From: an uncultured Hungatella sp.
GTDB taxonomy: Bacteria; Bacillota; Clostridia; Lachnospirales; Lachnospiraceae
Length of the DNA stretch: 64,000 nucleotides
Direction: 5' to 3'
Assembly: GCA_910588505.1 (NCBI GenBank)
Contig: CAJUPQ010000007.1
Span: forward strand, 1 to 64,000
Shown here: piece by piece, positions 62,418 to 64,000 of the stretch
Numbering within the stretch: position 1 is the stretch's first letter
Layout of the letters: each line of letters opens with the position of its first letter
Notes under the pieces: generated by a model
Told to the model about the DNA's origin: nothing
What the model saw: the letters and a program-made list of their open reading frames with translations, nothing else
The model's database searches: none
Program-made: the position numbers and the translations under genes

Positions 62418-63974
62418 TTATTCAAAAGTTTCTTCATTGAATTTAACTACAACAGTTCCATTTAAAACAGCGATAGAACCATAATCAGGATAACAGGGCA
62501 TTTCTTTGAACTCTTCCATCTCTTCTATAACAGAAGTGTCATCTATATATTCCGGCGCAAAACCGCAGCAATATTTTAATATTTCTTCTGCCCGGTAATC
62601 ATAATAAAATACCTCGTTTATACCCGCCATGGTTTTAAACTTATGGTACTGTGAAAAAGTAGGAAATGTTTTATCGTTTACTTTTCCCACAATTGCAACC
62701 GGCATATCCATTCGATACCCTTCCTGCGACTTAATCTGACCTGCCAATACGGTAAAATAGGCCTTGACCTGATTAAATGCCTGATTCAATCCAAAATATG
62801 CCTGGCTTGCCTGAATACAAAAACTTATCACTGTAACAATGCTAACTGCCGCCATTAAATGCTTCATTTTTATAAAAATATTCTCTTTTAGTAATACTTC
62901 TCCCTCTTTTTCCAATATAGCAATCGCTGCAATATAAATCATAACCTGAGCATGTCTCATGATCGTATGCACATATCCATTAGCACACATAAGATAGATA
63001 AGGTTCACACTGCAAGGAAATAATAATAAAAATATTGTCATTAATATTTTCTTATCTCTTCCCTGTACCGTCCTTATTAATCTATAAGCTAAAACTGCCA
63101 AAATCATTAATAATAATGCATAGCTTATCCTGACAGACCAAAACATAGACAAACCATTTCGATCAACAACTGCAGGTGATATAAACTCAAGAAAAGCTTT
63201 TATAATGAATTTTGGAATTTGTGTTACTTGTATCTGTCCCATAGTGTTAATAGATTGATAACTGGTCAATGACGCTTTTCCGACTAATTTCAAAGACAGT
63301 TTTGCAATTCCCATATACAATAAAACACTGGCACATAAAATTCCTAAATATTTCCATGCTCTACAAAAGATAGCCTTTCCATCTGTATCGTCCTTTAAAC
63401 AATCCAAAATCAAAAAAAGAATAAACATACTGGCGGCCAAACCCAAATATGCTTGATAAATCCCCAAACTAAATGTTAACAACAAAATCCCCGCAAACCG
63501 TCCTTTTGTTTTCTTTCGTACAAGATAAGCCGCATAGCATGTAAGCATAATAGAAAAGCAATAGTATGGTGTTGTAAAAATATAAGCAACTGTACTAATT
63601 ATAGATGGACACGCCACCATAAACATACTGATACATAGACAATTCCATTCATTTGAAATCTCCAAAGCTTCTACAATGCATACCGAGGACACTGCCAAAA
63701 ATAAAATAGAGCACATTCCATAAAGCCATGGAATAGGATAATTTCCAAACCATGTATTAATTGCATCCCCTAAAAGAGCCAATCCCCATCTTCCTGAAGT
63801 ATAACCTGCTCCATACCCAAAATAAGCCCAAAAAACATCTGAATGGGGACATTCATTTACCAAAGCAAACATATGATCTATAATTCCAAATAATATTGCT
63901 GAAAAAAATGTAACTTTAATTTTTCGAGAGATAGTAACCATTTCTTTTGTCTTTCCCCTCAACCTATTTAACAT
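62418..63974 (-). CDS. GtrII-family membrane glucosyltransferase, paralogue
   Basis: 518 residues, about 11 membrane segments. Shares with the convergent neighbour YGAGYTSGRWGLALLG, FTTPYYCFSIMLTCY, SLGIYQAYLGL and the C-terminal MPCYPDYGSIAVLNGTVVVKF, but is otherwise well diverged. Likely adds a different side-branch sugar. The start is uncertain: the ATG at 63974 has no clear ribosome site, and the ATG at 63941 has GAGGGG 13 bases away. No upstream promoter can be judged because only 26 bases remain. Confidence 0.83.
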   Translation of the reverse strand: MLNRLRGKTKEMVTISRKIKVTFFSAILFGIIDHMFALVNECPHSDVFWAYFGYGAGYTSGRWGLALLGDAINTWFGNYPIPWLYGMCSILFLAVSSVCIVEALEISNEWNCLCISMFMVACPSIISTVAYIFTTPYYCFSIMLTCYAAYLVRKKTKGRFAGILLLTFSLGIYQAYLGLAASMFILFLILDCLKDDTDGKAIFCRAWKYLGILCASVLLYMGIAKLSLKLVGKASLTSYQSINTMGQIQVTQIPKFIIKAFLEFISPAVVDRNGLSMFWSVRISYALLLMILAVLAYRLIRTVQGRDKKILMTIFLLLFPCSVNLIYLMCANGYVHTIMRHAQVMIYIAAIAILEKEGEVLLKENIFIKMKHLMAAVSIVTVISFCIQASQAYFGLNQAFNQVKAYFTVLAGQIKSQEGYRMDMPVAIVGKVNDKTFPTFSQYHKFKTMAGINEVFYYDYRAEEILKYCCGFAPEYIDDTSVIEEMEEFKEMPCYPDYGSIAVLNGTVVVKFNEETFE

Positions 63975-64000
63975 CTGAACAATTGCCCGTTTTTTGCTAT

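Noticed and set aside
1..64000. tRNA genes and intact insertion sequences
   Set aside because: I looked for cloverleaf-type segments with CCA-side GTTCGA loops and for transposase frames and found none I could support.

Overview
The window looks like a Firmicutes chromosome, most probably a Lachnospiraceae (Clostridium-cluster XIVa) gut anaerobe. Evidence: AGGAGG-type ribosome binding sites; the relA, MBL hydrolase, hemZ, hisS, aspS housekeeping set; several YesM/YesN, GHKL/LytTR and OmpR-type two-component systems; a TRAP transporter; and an rRNA-type leader at the left edge. Base composition is mixed. The backbone is moderately GC-rich, while about 12.4-15.7 kb and 56-64 kb are clearly AT-rich and look acquired.

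Left part (0-24 kb). A promoter and leader typical of an rRNA operon fire leftward off the window edge. Next come an OmpR-type two-component system, then aspS and hisS with their own promoter. hemZ, an MBL hydrolase and relA lie on the same strand about 10 kb further on. The material between hisS and hemZ interrupts what is normally a compact cluster. It holds a YesM/YesN sensor-regulator pair, a fused pyrimidine-nucleoside phosphorylase/deoxyribose-phosphate aldolase, a beheaded PHP-type gene, and an AT-rich cassette. The cassette has an XRE repressor with a perfect palindromic operator, a superfamily-1 helicase-like ATPase, an unknown protein and a small ORF. A map gene with a SEC-C zinc motif and a MATE exporter follow relA.

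Decay zone and ABC operon (23.7-34.9 kb). A TRAP transporter keeps both membrane subunits, but its binding protein lost its N-terminus in a deletion that also beheaded the divergent GntR regulator. A frameshifted HD-domain gene, a MacB-like fragment and a gene remnant follow. Upstream is a carbohydrate-type ABC operon (large lipoprotein with an extra N-terminal module and two permeases) that runs into a membrane-fusion adaptor. An OmpR-type regulator without an adjacent kinase is divergent to it.

Exopolysaccharide-like operon (34.9-46.2 kb). Nine minus-strand genes encode a VTC-type polyphosphate polymerase, DUF4956, a CotH-type kinase, a large secreted glycosidase-like protein, a HEAT-repeat membrane protein, a processive GT2 synthase, a DivIVA-like coiled coil, a degenerate GGDEF-EAL protein and a small glycosidase-like protein. 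I infer a surface-polymer synthesis machine coupled to polyphosphate/CotH chemistry and read by a c-di-GMP-type receptor. It is the best candidate here for an undescribed system. It sits exactly between an orphan response regulator and an orphan histidine kinase.

Right part (46.4-64 kb). gtrA, a YfhO-type membrane glycosylation gene and argH form one translationally coupled operon. Two GHKL kinases share one LytTR regulator. The right end is an AT-rich surface-glycan locus: a Wzx-type flippase, two GT2 enzymes, a Wzy-type polymerase/ligase, and two convergent GtrII-family membrane glucosyltransferases separated by a large inverted repeat.
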